This document shows, piece after piece, positions 1 to 9,220 of a DNA stretch of 64,000 nucleotides. Made by a program: the position numbers and the translations under genes. Each line of letters begins with the position of its first letter. The stretch's first letter is position 1. This stretch comes from Pseudomonadota bacterium. Its GTDB lineage: Bacteria > Pseudomonadota > Gammaproteobacteria > Steroidobacterales > Steroidobacteraceae. The DNA lies in the NCBI GenBank assembly GCA_025356815.1, contig JANXQL010000156.1:37331-101330 (forward strand), read 5' to 3'. The notes beneath the pieces are model-generated. The model was not told where the DNA came from and did not search any database. It saw only the letters and a program-made list of their open reading frames with translations.

Positions 1-68
1 GTGGCTGATGAACCGCATCCTGCGTCGGCCGCACTAGCGTACCGCCACTGCAGTTGGAGACAGAGCGA

Positions 69-494
69 ATGACCTACGATCCGGACAACATCTTCGCGCG
101 CATCGTGCGCGGCGAAATCCCCTGCGTGCGCGTCTACGAGGACGCGGACACCCTCGCGTTCATGGACCTGATGCCGCAGAGCGAGGGTCACGCGCTGGTC
201 ATTCCGAAAGTCGCCGGCGCAAACCTGCTGGACACGCCGCCGGAATCGGTGGCAGCGGCGATTCGAACCACGCAGCGGGTCGCGCGCGCGGTGCAGGGCG
301 CGTTCGCGCCGCCGGGTCTGATCATCACGCAGTTCAATGGCCCGGTCGCCGGCCAGACGGTATTCCACCTGCACTTCCATGTGATTCCGGTGTACGGCGC
401 CGGCGGGCTGCGGCTGCATGCGCGCGAGATGGCCGCCGCCGACGTGCTCGAGGCCAATGCAGCGAGGATCCGCGCCGCGCTCGCAGGCGGATGA
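69..494 (+). CDS. HIT family protein (histidine triad nucleotide-binding hydrolase)
   Basis: HIT proteins hydrolyse or transfer nucleoside monophosphates from AMP-type substrates in the cytoplasm. The C-terminal half carries the histidine triad as HLHFHVIP, and the N-terminus has the typical start DPDNIFARIVRGEIPC and the LVIPK strand. The ORF track starts at a TTG (54), but I choose ATG at 69 because GGAGA lies 8 nt upstream and the TTG itself overlaps that ribosome-binding site. The product is about 141 residues, normal for the Hint/HinT group. It stands alone on the plus strand before a small hypothetical gene. The fold is certain; the physiological substrate is not inferable. Confidence 0.92.
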   Translation: MTYDPDNIFARIVRGEIPCVRVYEDADTLAFMDLMPQSEGHALVIPKVAGANLLDTPPESVAAAIRTTQRVARAVQGAFAPPGLIITQFNGPVAGQTVFHLHFHVIPVYGAGGLRLHAREMAAADVLEANAARIRAALAGG

Positions 495-561
495 CGCAAG
501 CGTCACCGGAACGTCACGCGCGCGAAATGTCGCCGTCACGCGCCGGGGCGATGCTCGAGGC

Positions 562-819
562 ATGGGCTACGAACTCGAGTCAGCGCTCAACCCCGTTGAT
601 CGCGTCGACGCGCTCGCGACGCGCTCGCTGCACGCGCGCTGGGACGCCGCCAACCGGCGGCTTGCCGCGGCACTGCATCACTACCGGGCGCTGCGGGGCC
701 AACTGCAGCCGGGCGATCCGGGCTGGCTCGCGGCGAAACTGCGCATCGCCGAGTCCCGCCAGCGCTGTCGGGAACTCGCTGACGCACTGGCCGACGGGGA
801 GGCCGTCGAGGCGGGCTGA
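562..819 (+). CDS. small hypothetical protein, about 85 residues
   Basis: I do not recognise this protein. From ATG 562 it reads MGYELESALNPVD and then a charged, predicted all-helical region rich in Ala, Arg and Leu (HARWDAANRRLAAALHHYRALRGQ, then AKLRIAESRQRCRELADALAD), consistent with a short coiled coil. The part of the ORF upstream of this ATG overlaps the HIT gene out of frame and has unnatural composition, so I exclude it. The ribosome-binding site is weak (CGAGG very close to the ATG). An alternative frame (491..901) is Arg/Thr/Ser-rich and looks like a shadow. The gene may be real because its composition is protein-like, but the evidence is modest. Confidence 0.45.
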   Translation: MGYELESALNPVDRVDALATRSLHARWDAANRRLAAALHHYRALRGQLQPGDPGWLAAKLRIAESRQRCRELADALADGEAVEAG

Positions 820-879
820 GACTGTGCGCCACACGACGCAGTCGGCGCCGTCGTCCAGCACCTGCGCGATCGCCCGCCG

Positions 880-1761
880 TCAGGGGCTGCCGAACAGGTA
901 GTCGAGCGCGATTCCGACGAATATCACCAGCCCGAACCACTGGTTGTTGATGAACGCACGCATGCACCGCGCGCGGTCGCGACGTTGGATCAACCACTGC
1001 TGCCAGGCGAACAGCAGTGCGCCCGCCGCAAGCCCGCCACGGTACCAGTGGCCGAGCGACGCCTGCAGCCCCGCCAGCCACAGCGCGTACAGCACCATCA
1101 GCTGCAGCGCGGCGATGATCCAGCGGTCGGCGTCGCCGAAGGTGATCGCGGTCGACTTGATGCCGAGCTTCAGGTCGTCGTCCCGATCCACCATCGCGTA
1201 CATCGTGTCGTAGATCACCGTCCAAAGCAGGCCTGCGGCGAACAGCAGCCATCCCAGCCGTGGCACCGCGTGCGTCTGTGCGACATACGCCATCGGCACC
1301 GACCAGGTGAAGGCCGCGCCCAGCCACAGCTGCGGTAGCGGGAAGAAGCGCTTCAGGAACGGGTAGACGACCATCAGCACGGCGCCTGCGCAGGCGTACT
1401 GCACGGTCAGCCGGTCGAGCGTCAGCACCAGCGCGAACGCGATCAGGGACAGCAACATCCAGATGCCGATCGCCTCGGGTCCGGAGACCCGACCGGCGGC
1501 CAGCGGCCGCTGCTCGGTGCGCGCGACGTGCGGATCGAATCGCCGGTCGGCGTAGTCGTTGATCGCGCAGCCGGCCGAGCGGGTCAGCAGCACGCCGAGC
1601 ATGAACACCACGAACACGTGCTCGTCGGGCCGGCCGCGTGCGGCGATCCACAGCGCCCACAGCGTCGGCCACATCAGCAGCCAGATCCCGACCGGTCGGT
1701 CCAGGCGCACCAGCTTTGCGTAGTCCGCAAGCGTGGTGCCCAGTAGCCGCAGCGTCGTCAC
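880..1761 (-). CDS. ubiA: 4-hydroxybenzoate octaprenyltransferase UbiA
   Basis: This membrane prenyltransferase attaches the polyprenyl tail to 4-hydroxybenzoate, the second committed step of ubiquinone synthesis. Both Asp-rich motifs of the UbiA superfamily are present: NDYADRRFD in the N-terminal half and YDTMYAMVDRDDD in the second half. Several hydrophobic helices surround them. The ORF extends far upstream, but that extension is antisense-like Arg/Ala-rich sequence. I place the start at GTG 1761, which overlaps the ubiC stop as GTGA and gives 293 residues, the usual family length. It is the last gene of the minus-strand block and is translationally coupled to ubiC, which makes its substrate. 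Confidence 0.95.
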   Translation of the reverse strand: MTTLRLLGTTLADYAKLVRLDRPVGIWLLMWPTLWALWIAARGRPDEHVFVVFMLGVLLTRSAGCAINDYADRRFDPHVARTEQRPLAAGRVSGPEAIGIWMLLSLIAFALVLTLDRLTVQYACAGAVLMVVYPFLKRFFPLPQLWLGAAFTWSVPMAYVAQTHAVPRLGWLLFAAGLLWTVIYDTMYAMVDRDDDLKLGIKSTAITFGDADRWIIAALQLMVLYALWLAGLQASLGHWYRGGLAAGALLFAWQQWLIQRRDRARCMRAFINNQWFGLVIFVGIALDYLFGSP

Positions 1762-2351
1762 CGCGAGACTTCCGGCAGGAACAGTTCCTGCACCAGCAGG
1801 CGCCGACCGCGCAGCGCAAACCACGAGCGGCGTGCCCAGACCACCTCGGGTGTCTCTGCCAGCCGCGCCAGCGCCTGCGCCGCCAGCGGATGCGACGCCG
1901 GCAGGGGGGCGAACTCGAACGGGCCGCGCGTGACCTCGGCGCAGTCGGCCAGCGTCGAGCCGAGCGAGCTGTCGCCGAGCTCCGCGAGCCACGGGTGCAG
2001 CTCGAGCGTGTGGTCGGGGATCAGCGTCTCGGCGTAGACCCAGGGGCGATCGGCCGAGACCAGCTCGATGCGCCGCGCGAAGCAGCTGTCGGCACGCGCT
2101 TCGAGCAGCGCCCGCTGTTCCTGGGTGAGGAACGCGAGGTGCTCCTCGACGACCCGTACCGCAACCGGCGCGCCGCTTCTGGCGTGGATGCGATCGGTCA
2201 ACAGCCCAGGCTCGTTGAGCCAGTCGGCGAGACGGGCGGGCAGGCGACCCTCGAGGTCGCGGCCGCGCATCCACAGGTCCAGCGGCAGCAGCGAGGCGGC
2301 GGAATTGGCGGAGAGTTTCCTCAAGGATCGTCGTCCTTCGGTGCGCGTCAC
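1758..2351 (-). CDS. ubiC: chorismate lyase UbiC
   Basis: UbiC removes pyruvate from chorismate to give 4-hydroxybenzoate, the substrate of UbiA encoded immediately downstream. The 197-residue length and the C-terminal RRSWFALRGRRLLVQELFLP stretch are characteristic; the family has a conserved Arg and a Glu near this end (E in VQELFLP). An N-terminal region ending in a WL-EPGLLT segment also fits. The start is GTG, overlapping the recG stop by 4 nt (GTGA), and the stop overlaps the ubiA GTG the same way, so recG-ubiC-ubiA form a coupled series. UbiC sequences diverge widely, but the neighbour ubiA makes the call firm. Confidence 0.92.
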   Translation of the reverse strand: MTRTEGRRSLRKLSANSAASLLPLDLWMRGRDLEGRLPARLADWLNEPGLLTDRIHARSGAPVAVRVVEEHLAFLTQEQRALLEARADSCFARRIELVSADRPWVYAETLIPDHTLELHPWLAELGDSSLGSTLADCAEVTRGPFEFAPLPASHPLAAQALARLAETPEVVWARRSWFALRGRRLLVQELFLPEVSR

Positions 2352-4477
2352 ACCTTGCCGTAGCGGTCCCGCGCGCCGATCCAGCGGCGCAGCAGGGGCC
2401 CTATGTTATCGGGATGTCGGTCCAGCATCACTTCTGCCGCCGCCTGCACCTGCGGCAGCAGGTCGGCGTCGCGGACGAGCTCCGCGACCTTCATCTGCAT
2501 CAGGCCCGTCTGGCGGGTGCCGAGCAGCTCGCCCGGGCCGCGCAGCTCGAGGTCGCGGCGCGAAACCTCGAAGCCATCGTTGGTGGTGCGCATCACCTCC
2601 AGCCGCGCCCGCGCCAGCGGCGACAGTGGCGCCCGGTACAGCAGCAGGCAGCTGGATTCCGCCGCACCGCGGCCGACCCGGCCGCGCAGCTGGTGCAGCT
2701 GGGCAAGCCCCATCCGCTCGGCGTTCTCGACCACCATCAGGCTCGCATTCGGCACATCTACGCCGACCTCGATCACGGTCGTCGCGACGAGCAGGTCCAG
2801 CTCGCCGCGCTTGAACGCGGCCATCACGGCCTGCTTCTTCGCGCTGGTCAGCCGGCCGTGGGCGAGTCCCACCTTCAGGCCCGGCAGGGCGCCTGCGAGC
2901 GCGACGTGAGTGGCCTCGGCCGCCTGGAAGTCGAGTTCCTCGGACTCTTCGATCAGGGGGCATACCCAGTAGGCCTGGCGGCCCGCCCGGCAGGCGGCCT
3001 CGATGCGCGCCACGACCTCGTCACGGCGCGAATCCGGCAGCACGACTGTCTTGACCGGCGTGCGGCCCGGCGGCAGTTCGTCGATGACCGACACGTCGAG
3101 GTCGGCGTAGGCGGTCATGGCCAGCGTCCGCGGGATCGGCGTCGCGGTCATGATCAGCTGATGCGGATAGCGACCGTCACCCAGGCCCTTGTCGCGCAGC
3201 GCCATCCGTTGGTGAACGCCGAAGCGGTGCTGCTCGTCGATGATCACCAGCGCGAGGCGCGAGAACTTCACGCCCTCCTGGAACAGCGCGTGGGTACCGA
3301 TCACGACCGGCACGTCGGTGCCTGCGGCGATCGCGTTTAGCGTCAGCTGCCGGGCGCGGCCGGTGAGCTTGCCCGACAGCAGCGCGACCGGCAGTTGCAG
3401 CGGCCTGAGCCAGCGCTCGAAGTTCTGATGGTGCTGCTCGGCCAACAGCTCGGTCGGCGCCATCAGCACCGCCTGAAAGCCCGCCTCGACCGCAGCCAGC
3501 GCGGCGAGCGCCGCGACCACGGTCTTGCCGCAGCCGACGTCGCCCTGCACGAGGCGCAGCATCGGCGCGGGCCTGACGAGGTCTGCCGTCACCTCGGTGA
3601 GCGCCCGCTCCTGCGCAGCGGTCAAGCCAAATGGCAGTGACGCCCGAAAGCGCCGCGCGAGCGCGCCGGGACCGACCAGCGGCCAGGCGGGATCGGCCTG
3701 GATCTGGCGGCGCAGCAGCCGCAGGCTCAGCTGGTGCGCGAGCAGTTCCTCGAACGCGAGGCGTCGCTGCGCCGGGTGGCGGCCCTCGGCGAGCGGCGCG
3801 AGATCCGCGCCCGGCGGCGGTCGGTGCACGTAGCGCAGCGCCTCGGCGAGTCCCGGCAGTCGCTGGTCCGCGAGCAGCGCTGGCGGCAGCCAGTCGCGTA
3901 CCGACTGCGCCTCCGCCTCATCGAGCGCGAGCGCCGTCAGGATGCGCAGCCGGCCCTGCTGCACGCCCTCGGTCATCGGGTACACAGGCGTCAGGGAGTC
4001 CTCGGTCTGCTGTGCATCCACGCCGTCGGCGCGGCGGTACTCGGGGTGCACGATCTCAAGTCCCAGCGTGCCGCGCCGCGCCTCGCCGTAGCAGCGCAGG
4101 CGCACGCCGCGCACCATCTGCGCCTGCTGCTGCGCACTGAAGTAGAAGAACCGCAACGTGAGAAAGCCCGAGCCGTCGCTGATGCGCACCAACAGCTGGC
4201 GGCGCTTGCGCAGCACCACCTCGGCGAGCTGCACCTCGCCCTCGACGACCGCGCGATCACCCGACCTGAGCGCCCCCAGCGGCAGCACCTGCGTGCGGTC
4301 CTCGTAGCGTAGCGGCAGCAGGAACAGCAGGTCCTGCACCGTCTCGACGCCGAGCTTGGCGAGCTTCTGCGCGAGCGCGTCACCGACGCCCTTCAGCGCG
4401 GTGACCGGCCGCAGTTCGGCCTCCGCGCCCGGCGCCCGCGGTGCGGTTCGACCCCGCGGCGGAGGGGCCGCTCTCAC
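2348..4477 (-). CDS. recG: ATP-dependent DNA helicase RecG
   Basis: RecG is a monomeric branch-migration helicase that reverses stalled replication forks and processes Holliday and R-loop structures. Order of domains: N-terminal wedge/OB region (about residues 25-170, with [17 protein letters not shown] and [13 protein letters not shown]), then helicase core with Walker A GDVGCGKT, Walker B DEQHRFGV, motif [11 protein letters not shown], and C-terminal motifs [11 protein letters not shown] and QLRGRVGRG, ending with the TRG-type region. The 709 residues are close to the 693 of E. coli RecG. The start is GTG, overlapping the ridA stop as GTGA. The first 20 residues are Pro/Arg-rich and may be non-conserved. 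Confidence 0.97.
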   Translation of the reverse strand: MRAAPPPRGRTAPRAPGAEAELRPVTALKGVGDALAQKLAKLGVETVQDLLFLLPLRYEDRTQVLPLGALRSGDRAVVEGEVQLAEVVLRKRRQLLVRISDGSGFLTLRFFYFSAQQQAQMVRGVRLRCYGEARRGTLGLEIVHPEYRRADGVDAQQTEDSLTPVYPMTEGVQQGRLRILTALALDEAEAQSVRDWLPPALLADQRLPGLAEALRYVHRPPPGADLAPLAEGRHPAQRRLAFEELLAHQLSLRLLRRQIQADPAWPLVGPGALARRFRASLPFGLTAAQERALTEVTADLVRPAPMLRLVQGDVGCGKTVVAALAALAAVEAGFQAVLMAPTELLAEQHHQNFERWLRPLQLPVALLSGKLTGRARQLTLNAIAAGTDVPVVIGTHALFQEGVKFSRLALVIIDEQHRFGVHQRMALRDKGLGDGRYPHQLIMTATPIPRTLAMTAYADLDVSVIDELPPGRTPVKTVVLPDSRRDEVVARIEAACRAGRQAYWVCPLIEESEELDFQAAEATHVALAGALPGLKVGLAHGRLTSAKKQAVMAAFKRGELDLLVATTVIEVGVDVPNASLMVVENAERMGLAQLHQLRGRVGRGAAESSCLLLYRAPLSPLARARLEVMRTTNDGFEVSRRDLELRGPGELLGTRQTGLMQMKVAELVRDADLLPQVQAAAEVMLDRHPDNIGPLLRRWIGARDRYGKV

Positions 4478-4854
4478 AGCTCCAGGATGCAGTCCGCCTC
4501 GACCGCGGCGCCGCGCGGCAGGGACGCGACGCCGACTGCCGCGCGTGCCGGGTACGGCGCGCTGCAGTACTCGGCCATCACTTTGTTCACCAGCGCAAAG
4601 TGGCCCAGGTCCGTCAGGTAGATGGTCACGCGCACGGCGTCCGCGAGTGAGCCGCCGGCGGCGTTGGCGATGGCCTTGAGGTTCTCGAACACGCGCCGCA
4701 CCTGCGCTTCCATGTCCCCTGCGACCATTTCCTTGGTGGCGGGATCGAGTGGGATCTGGCCCGAGATGTAGACGGTATTGCCGACGCGAACCGCCTGCGA
4801 ATAGGTGCCGATCGCGGCCGGGGCCGCATCGGTGGAGATGATGGTGCGTGCCAT
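4474..4854 (-). CDS. ridA: RidA family 2-iminobutanoate/2-iminopropanoate deaminase
   Basis: RidA hydrolyses reactive enamine/imine intermediates released by PLP enzymes such as threonine dehydratase. The 126 residues match the family length. The sequence shows the hallmark AIGTYSQAV near the N-terminus, [11 protein letters not shown], and the C-terminal [17 protein letters not shown], which contains the catalytic Arg (ARAAV) of the active-site cleft. It sits between spoT and recG. The 75-nt gap to spoT could carry a promoter, but I see no clear one. Confidence 0.95.
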   Translation of the reverse strand: MARTIISTDAAPAAIGTYSQAVRVGNTVYISGQIPLDPATKEMVAGDMEAQVRRVFENLKAIANAAGGSLADAVRVTIYLTDLGHFALVNKVMAEYCSAPYPARAAVGVASLPRGAAVEADCILEL

Positions 4855-4929
4855 GGCCTGTGCAAACTCCGGCTGGACGAAGGCGCGGATTGTCGCACGG
4901 GCGAAGGACCCGCGTCCTGCGCCGCCGGT

Positions 4930-7086
4930 TCAGGCGAGCGAGCGCTCGATCTGCATGACCTCGGACATCGAGCGGATCGCGCGAATCACGCGCGCCAGCT
5001 GGGCGCGGTCACGCACCTGCAGCTCGAAGGTGATGGTGGAGGTGTCCGCGTCGCGCTCGACCACCGAGACATGGCCGATGTTGGTGTGGGTCTCGGCAAT
5101 GGCGGAGGCGACCGCTGCCAGCACGCCGGGGCGGTTCTGCACCTCGACCTTGAGCTCGGAGGCGAAGCTGCGGGTCGAGTGCTTCTGCCAGGTCACCGGC
5201 AGCCACTTTTCCGGCTGCTTGTGCCAGCCCGACAGGTTCGGGCAATTGGCGCGGTGGATCACGACGCCGCGGCCGGCCGACAAGAACGCGATGATCGGGT
5301 CGTAGGGGATCGGGAAGCAGCAGCGGGCGTAGCTCACCACCAGACCTTCGGTGCCGGCGATCGCGAGCGGCGCGGCGGGCGGTGCGCCGGCCGTCGAGGT
5401 CCGGTCAGCGGGCAGCAGGTGGCGCGCGACCAGCGGCGCCAGCCGCTCGCCAAGGCCTACCCGCTCGAACAGCTCATCCGGCTCCTTGAAGCCGAGCTCG
5501 CGCGTGGCCTCCTGCACCAGGTCCGCATCGATCGCCTTGAGCGCCAGACTGAACTCCGCCAGCGCCTGGTTGACCAGTCGCTTGCCGAGGTCCACCGCCT
5601 CGCTCTTCTTCATCGTCTTGAGGTAGGCGCGGATCGCGGCGCGGGCCTTGGCCGTCACCACGAAGTTCGCCCAGGCGGGATTCGGCGTCGCGCCCTTGGC
5701 GGTGATCACCTCGGCCGTTTGGCCGTTGCGCAGTTGCGTGCGCAGCGGCACGAGGCGCCGGTCGATCTTGGCGGCGACGCAACGCCTGCCCACCTCGCTG
5801 TGCACGGCGTAAGCGAAGTCCACGCAGGTGGAGCCACGCGGCAGGCGCAGGATGTCGCCCTTGGGCGTGAACACGTAGACCTTGTCCGGGAACAGGTCGA
5901 CCTTGACGCTCTCGAAGAACTCTTCGGGGTTGCCGCCGTCCTGCATGTCCATCAGGCCCGCCAGCCACTCGCGCGCGCGGTCGTGCGAGGTTGCGCCGGC
6001 TTCCTCGCCGCTCTTGTACTGCCAGTGCGCGGCGATGCCGTTCTCGGCCAGCCGATGCATGTCCTCAGTGCGGATCTGCACCTCCAGCGGCACACCATTG
6101 GGCCCGAACAGCGTCGTGTGCAGCGACTGGTAGCCGTTGATGCGCGGAATGGCGATGTAGTCCTTGAACCGGCCGGGCATCGGCCGGTACTGGCCATGTA
6201 CGACGCCGAGCGTTCGGTAGCAGGCATCGACCGAGTCGACCACTACCCTGATGCCGAACACGTCGATGACTTCCGCCAGCGAGACTTTCTTGCGGCGCAT
6301 CTTCTGGTAGACGCTGTACAGGTGCTTCTCGCGCGTGTCGACCTGGGCCTTGACTCCGGCCTTGTCCAACGCAGCGGCGATCGCCTGCTTGATCTTGGGC
6401 AGGAACTCCTTCTGGTTGCCGCGCGCCTTCTTCAGCTCGCGCTCGAGCACCTGATAGCGCTGTGGGTAGAGCGCGTGGAAGCCCAGGTCTTCGAGCTCCA
6501 GCTTGATCGAATGGATGCCCAGGCGGTTGGCGATCGGCGCGTAGATCTCCAGCGTCTCCAGCGCGATGCGGCGGCGCTTGGCGGGCGGCATCGCGCCGAG
6601 TGTGCGCATGTTGTGCGTGCGGTCGGCGAGCTTGACCATGATCACGCGGATGTCGCGCACCATGGCGAGGATCATCTTGCGGAAGGATTCCGCCTGCGCT
6701 TCCTTGCGGCTCTTGAACTGGACCTTGTCGAGCTTGGAGACGCCGTCGACGAGTTCGGCGACCTCGCGGCCGAAGCGCTCGAGGATCTCGTCCTTGGCGG
6801 TCGGCGTGTCCTCGATGACGTCGTGCAGCAGCGCCGCACAGACGGTCTGGCCGTCGAGGTGCAGGTCGGCGAGGATGCCGGCGACGGCGACCGGGTGGGT
6901 GATGTACGCCTCACCGGTGAGGCGCTTCTGGCCCTTGTGGGCCTCGGAGGCGAGTTCGTACGCCTCCTGGATCCGTTCCACCTGCTCAGGCGGGAGATAG
7001 GACTCCGCCTTAGAGAGCAGCTGCGAGATCCCCGGGGAGCGACGCCCACCCGGCAGGAAGCTCAGCAGGGAGGACGCGTAATCCAT
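4930..7086 (-). CDS. spoT: bifunctional (p)ppGpp synthetase/hydrolase SpoT
   Basis: SpoT sets cellular (p)ppGpp levels. Domains in order: HD hydrolase (about 45-150, with SEAHKGQ, HP at 64-65 and LLHDVIEDT at 86-94, then KLADRTHNM), synthetase domain (about 230-350, with FGIRVVVD, RFKDYIAIPRINGYQSLHTT and EVQIRTEDMH), TGS (about 390-450, VYVFTPKGDILRLPRGST), a helical linker with conserved Cys (YARCCFPIPYDPI), and a C-terminal ACT domain (LKVEVQNRPGVLAAVASAIAE). The HD signature and the RFKD synthetase motif are both intact, so both activities are expected. The 718 residues compare with 702 in E. coli. It lies directly downstream of rpoZ. Confidence 0.97.
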   Translation of the reverse strand: MDYASSLLSFLPGGRRSPGISQLLSKAESYLPPEQVERIQEAYELASEAHKGQKRLTGEAYITHPVAVAGILADLHLDGQTVCAALLHDVIEDTPTAKDEILERFGREVAELVDGVSKLDKVQFKSRKEAQAESFRKMILAMVRDIRVIMVKLADRTHNMRTLGAMPPAKRRRIALETLEIYAPIANRLGIHSIKLELEDLGFHALYPQRYQVLERELKKARGNQKEFLPKIKQAIAAALDKAGVKAQVDTREKHLYSVYQKMRRKKVSLAEVIDVFGIRVVVDSVDACYRTLGVVHGQYRPMPGRFKDYIAIPRINGYQSLHTTLFGPNGVPLEVQIRTEDMHRLAENGIAAHWQYKSGEEAGATSHDRAREWLAGLMDMQDGGNPEEFFESVKVDLFPDKVYVFTPKGDILRLPRGSTCVDFAYAVHSEVGRRCVAAKIDRRLVPLRTQLRNGQTAEVITAKGATPNPAWANFVVTAKARAAIRAYLKTMKKSEAVDLGKRLVNQALAEFSLALKAIDADLVQEATRELGFKEPDELFERVGLGERLAPLVARHLLPADRTSTAGAPPAAPLAIAGTEGLVVSYARCCFPIPYDPIIAFLSAGRGVVIHRANCPNLSGWHKQPEKWLPVTWQKHSTRSFASELKVEVQNRPGVLAAVASAIAETHTNIGHVSVVERDADTSTITFELQVRDRAQLARVIRAIRSMSEVMQIERSLA

Positions 7087-7122
7087 CGAGGCTCTGGGCT
7101 CTGCGGGTGGGCGGTCTCCGCG

Positions 7123-7419
7123 CTAGTCGCCGAGACCGAATTGCGGGGCGCGGAAGTCGGACGGCAGGTCAAGCGGGCTGCTGTCCTGCGGCATCATCTG
7201 CGGCACCGGCTCCGGGTCCGCCTCGAGCAGCAGGGTACGGTCGACCTTGCCCTCGGCGATTTCGCGCAGGGCGACGACGGTCGGCTTGTCATTCTGCCAT
7301 TCGACCAGCGCATCGGCGCCGTTGGCGAGCCTGCGGGCGCGCTTGGCTGCGACGAGCACGAGCTCGAACTGGTTCTCGACGCTCTGCTTCAGGCAGTCTT
7401 CGATCGTGATGCGGGCCAT
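7123..7419 (-). CDS. rpoZ: RNA polymerase omega subunit
   Basis: Omega is the small subunit that chaperones beta-prime assembly and forms part of the ppGpp site 1 on RNA polymerase, which fits its position next to spoT. The N-terminal core [32 protein letters not shown] is nearly invariant in Gammaproteobacteria, followed by [17 protein letters not shown]. The 98 residues include a variable acidic, Pro-rich tail ([23 protein letters not shown]). It is transcribed with gmk upstream and spoT downstream. Confidence 0.97.
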   Translation of the reverse strand: MARITIEDCLKQSVENQFELVLVAAKRARRLANGADALVEWQNDKPTVVALREIAEGKVDRTLLLEADPEPVPQMMPQDSSPLDLPSDFRAPQFGLGD

Positions 7420-7504
7420 GCGGACTCTTTACGGAAAAAGCTAACGGGCCTAGGAGGATACACGAAAATGCCCGTTGCCGGTCAGGGCTGCGCCGGGCGG
7501 GAGT

Positions 7505-8137
7505 TCAGCCCAGCAGGCCCGCGACGAAAGCGGCCAGTCCCGGCCGGTCGGCGGCATACGGGGCCGGGTTGCCGGCGACGATCTGCTGCAGATCTGCGAG
7601 CGCCGTCTCGAAGCGGTCGTTGACGATGACGCAGCGAAACTCGTGCCAGTGGGACAGTTCTGTGACCGAGTCCCGCAGCCGCCGGGCGATCACCTCGTCG
7701 CTGTCGGTGGCCCGGCCCCGCAGCCGGGCCTCGAGGGCCGCCCGCGACGGCGGCAGGATGAAGATGTCGATCGCCTCGGGCAGGCGGGCGCGCACCTGTC
7801 GGGCACCCTGCCAGTCGATCTCCAGCAGCAGGTCCTGACCGCGGTCGAGCGCGGCCTCGACGCCGGCCTGACCGGTGCCGTAGAGGTTGTCGAACACGCT
7901 CGCGTGCTCGAGAAACGCCCCGGCTGCGATCATCTGCCGGAATGTCTGCGGGTCCGTAAAGTGGTAGTCGCGACCGTCCTGCTCGGCGGGGCGCGGCGGG
8001 CGGGTCGTGTGCGACACCGAGAACGCAAGCGTGGGGGTGCACTGCATCAGCGCGCGTACGAGGCTGGTCTTGCCGGTGCCCGAGGGAGCGGCGATCACGT
8101 ACAGGTGGCCGCGGCGGGTCGGGGTGAGAGCGCTCAA
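7505..8137 (-). CDS. gmk: guanylate kinase
   Basis: Gmk phosphorylates GMP to GDP with ATP. It carries the P-loop APSGTGKTSLV, the GMP-binding segment FSVSHTTRPPRPAEQDGRDYHF, and LLLEIDWQGARQVR. The ORF track extends to 8374, but the extension is not protein-like. The only reasonable in-frame start near the domain is TTG at 8137 (MSALTPTRRGHLYVIAAPSG), giving 210 residues, the usual size; a GGTGA lies close upstream. In many relatives yicC is its upstream neighbour. Here yicC lies about 5.4 kb away beyond an accessory island. Confidence 0.93.
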   Translation of the reverse strand: MSALTPTRRGHLYVIAAPSGTGKTSLVRALMQCTPTLAFSVSHTTRPPRPAEQDGRDYHFTDPQTFRQMIAAGAFLEHASVFDNLYGTGQAGVEAALDRGQDLLLEIDWQGARQVRARLPEAIDIFILPPSRAALEARLRGRATDSDEVIARRLRDSVTELSHWHEFRCVIVNDRFETALADLQQIVAGNPAPYAADRPGLAAFVAGLLG

Positions 8138-8379
8138 CGCGTCACCGTGGGGCCCGCGAGCGGTTGAACATAAACTGCCTCGACGCGCTGTCTCATCGCT
8201 TGAGTCTACGGTCCTGGGTTGGAGCACCGCCTGCAGCCGGCGGGGAGTCGGGGGCGGATGGTACCTCCGATTGGCGCCGCGTCGTGCGCTGCGAATCGAG
8301 TGGCTCCATGCAGAAATGCCCGCTCGCGGGCTCGGCAACCGGCGGCGGCTGTCGTAATCTCGGCGAACCCGCAACCACG

Positions 8380-9210
8380 ATGTGCGCCCCCATGCCGCTT
8401 GCAGCCTCCACGGTGGCGGACTACCAGCGCGATGGGGCCGTCGTGCTGCGCGGCGTGTTCCGCAACTGGATCGAACCGCTTGCCACGGGCGTCGCCGCGC
8501 TGATGGCGGATCCCAGCCCGCGCGAGCGCTCGGTACGCCCGGCCGACGGCTCGGCGCCGTTCTTCCAGGACCTGTGTAACTGGCAGCGGATCGAGGCGTT
8601 CAGGGCCTTCGTGTTCGACTCCCCGGCCGCGCGGCTCGCCGCCGCCCTGATGGAGTCCGACACGGCCCGCTTCTTCCACGACCACGTGCTGGTCAAGGCG
8701 CCCGGCAACAGCACGGTCACACCCTGGCACCAGGACCAGCCGTACTACTGTGTCAGCGGCGAGCGCAGCGTCAGCTTCTGGGCGCCGCTGGACCCGGTCG
8801 ATCGCGCCGTGTCGCTGGAATGCGTGCCCGGCTCCCATCTGTGGGGCGGCAAGGGATTCACGCCGCTGCGCTTCGACGGCAGCCGGCTCTGTGCGCAGCA
8901 CGACTTCGAGACGATGCCGGAGGTCGACGCGCGCCGGGACGAGCTGCGGGCGTGCGGCTGGGCGTTGCAGCCGGGTGACGCGATCGCGTTCGACTTTCGC
9001 ACGCTGCACGGGGCGCCTGGCAACGCCTCGAGCCGATCGCGGCGGGTGTTCACCTCGCGCTGGGTTGGCGATGGCGCGCGTTTCGTCCGTCGCGCCACGC
9101 AGGGTTCGCCGGCATTTCCGCACGTGCGGCTCGCGGACGGGGCGCCGTTCGATGCACCTGATTTTCCGCTGGTCTGGCCACGCCCGGCCGCGGGCGGGAC
9201 GACACCGTGA
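8380..9210 (+). CDS. phytanoyl-CoA dioxygenase (PhyH) family Fe(II)/2-oxoglutarate oxygenase
   Basis: This is a cupin-fold, non-haem iron oxygenase of the PhyH superfamily. The iron-binding facial triad is visible: HQD in TPWHQDQPYY and the distal His in FRTLHGAPGNAS; the Arg that binds 2-oxoglutarate is probably in RRVFTSRW. The opening VADYQRDGAVVLRGVF is the typical first strand and helix. I choose ATG 8380 (MCAPMPLAAS); ATG 8392 is an alternative and neither has a strong ribosome-binding site. The product is about 276 residues. The substrate cannot be inferred: family members hydroxylate acyl chains, amino acids or small metabolites. It opens the accessory island and is followed by the RDD gene. 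Confidence 0.88.
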   Translation: MCAPMPLAASTVADYQRDGAVVLRGVFRNWIEPLATGVAALMADPSPRERSVRPADGSAPFFQDLCNWQRIEAFRAFVFDSPAARLAAALMESDTARFFHDHVLVKAPGNSTVTPWHQDQPYYCVSGERSVSFWAPLDPVDRAVSLECVPGSHLWGGKGFTPLRFDGSRLCAQHDFETMPEVDARRDELRACGWALQPGDAIAFDFRTLHGAPGNASSRSRRVFTSRWVGDGARFVRRATQGSPAFPHVRLADGAPFDAPDFPLVWPRPAAGGTTP

Positions 9211-9220
9211 AGGTCACCCC

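Noticed and set aside
1-37. Possible 3' end of a gene (frame 2 reads WLMNRILRRPH then TAG)
   Set aside because: Eleven codons without a stop are expected by chance in this GC-rich DNA and nothing in the peptide is recognisable.
5071-7623. 850-residue plus-strand ORF opposite spoT and rpoZ
   Set aside because: It is antisense to a certain spoT gene and has the Arg/Gln/Leu/Val-rich composition of a complementary-frame shadow.
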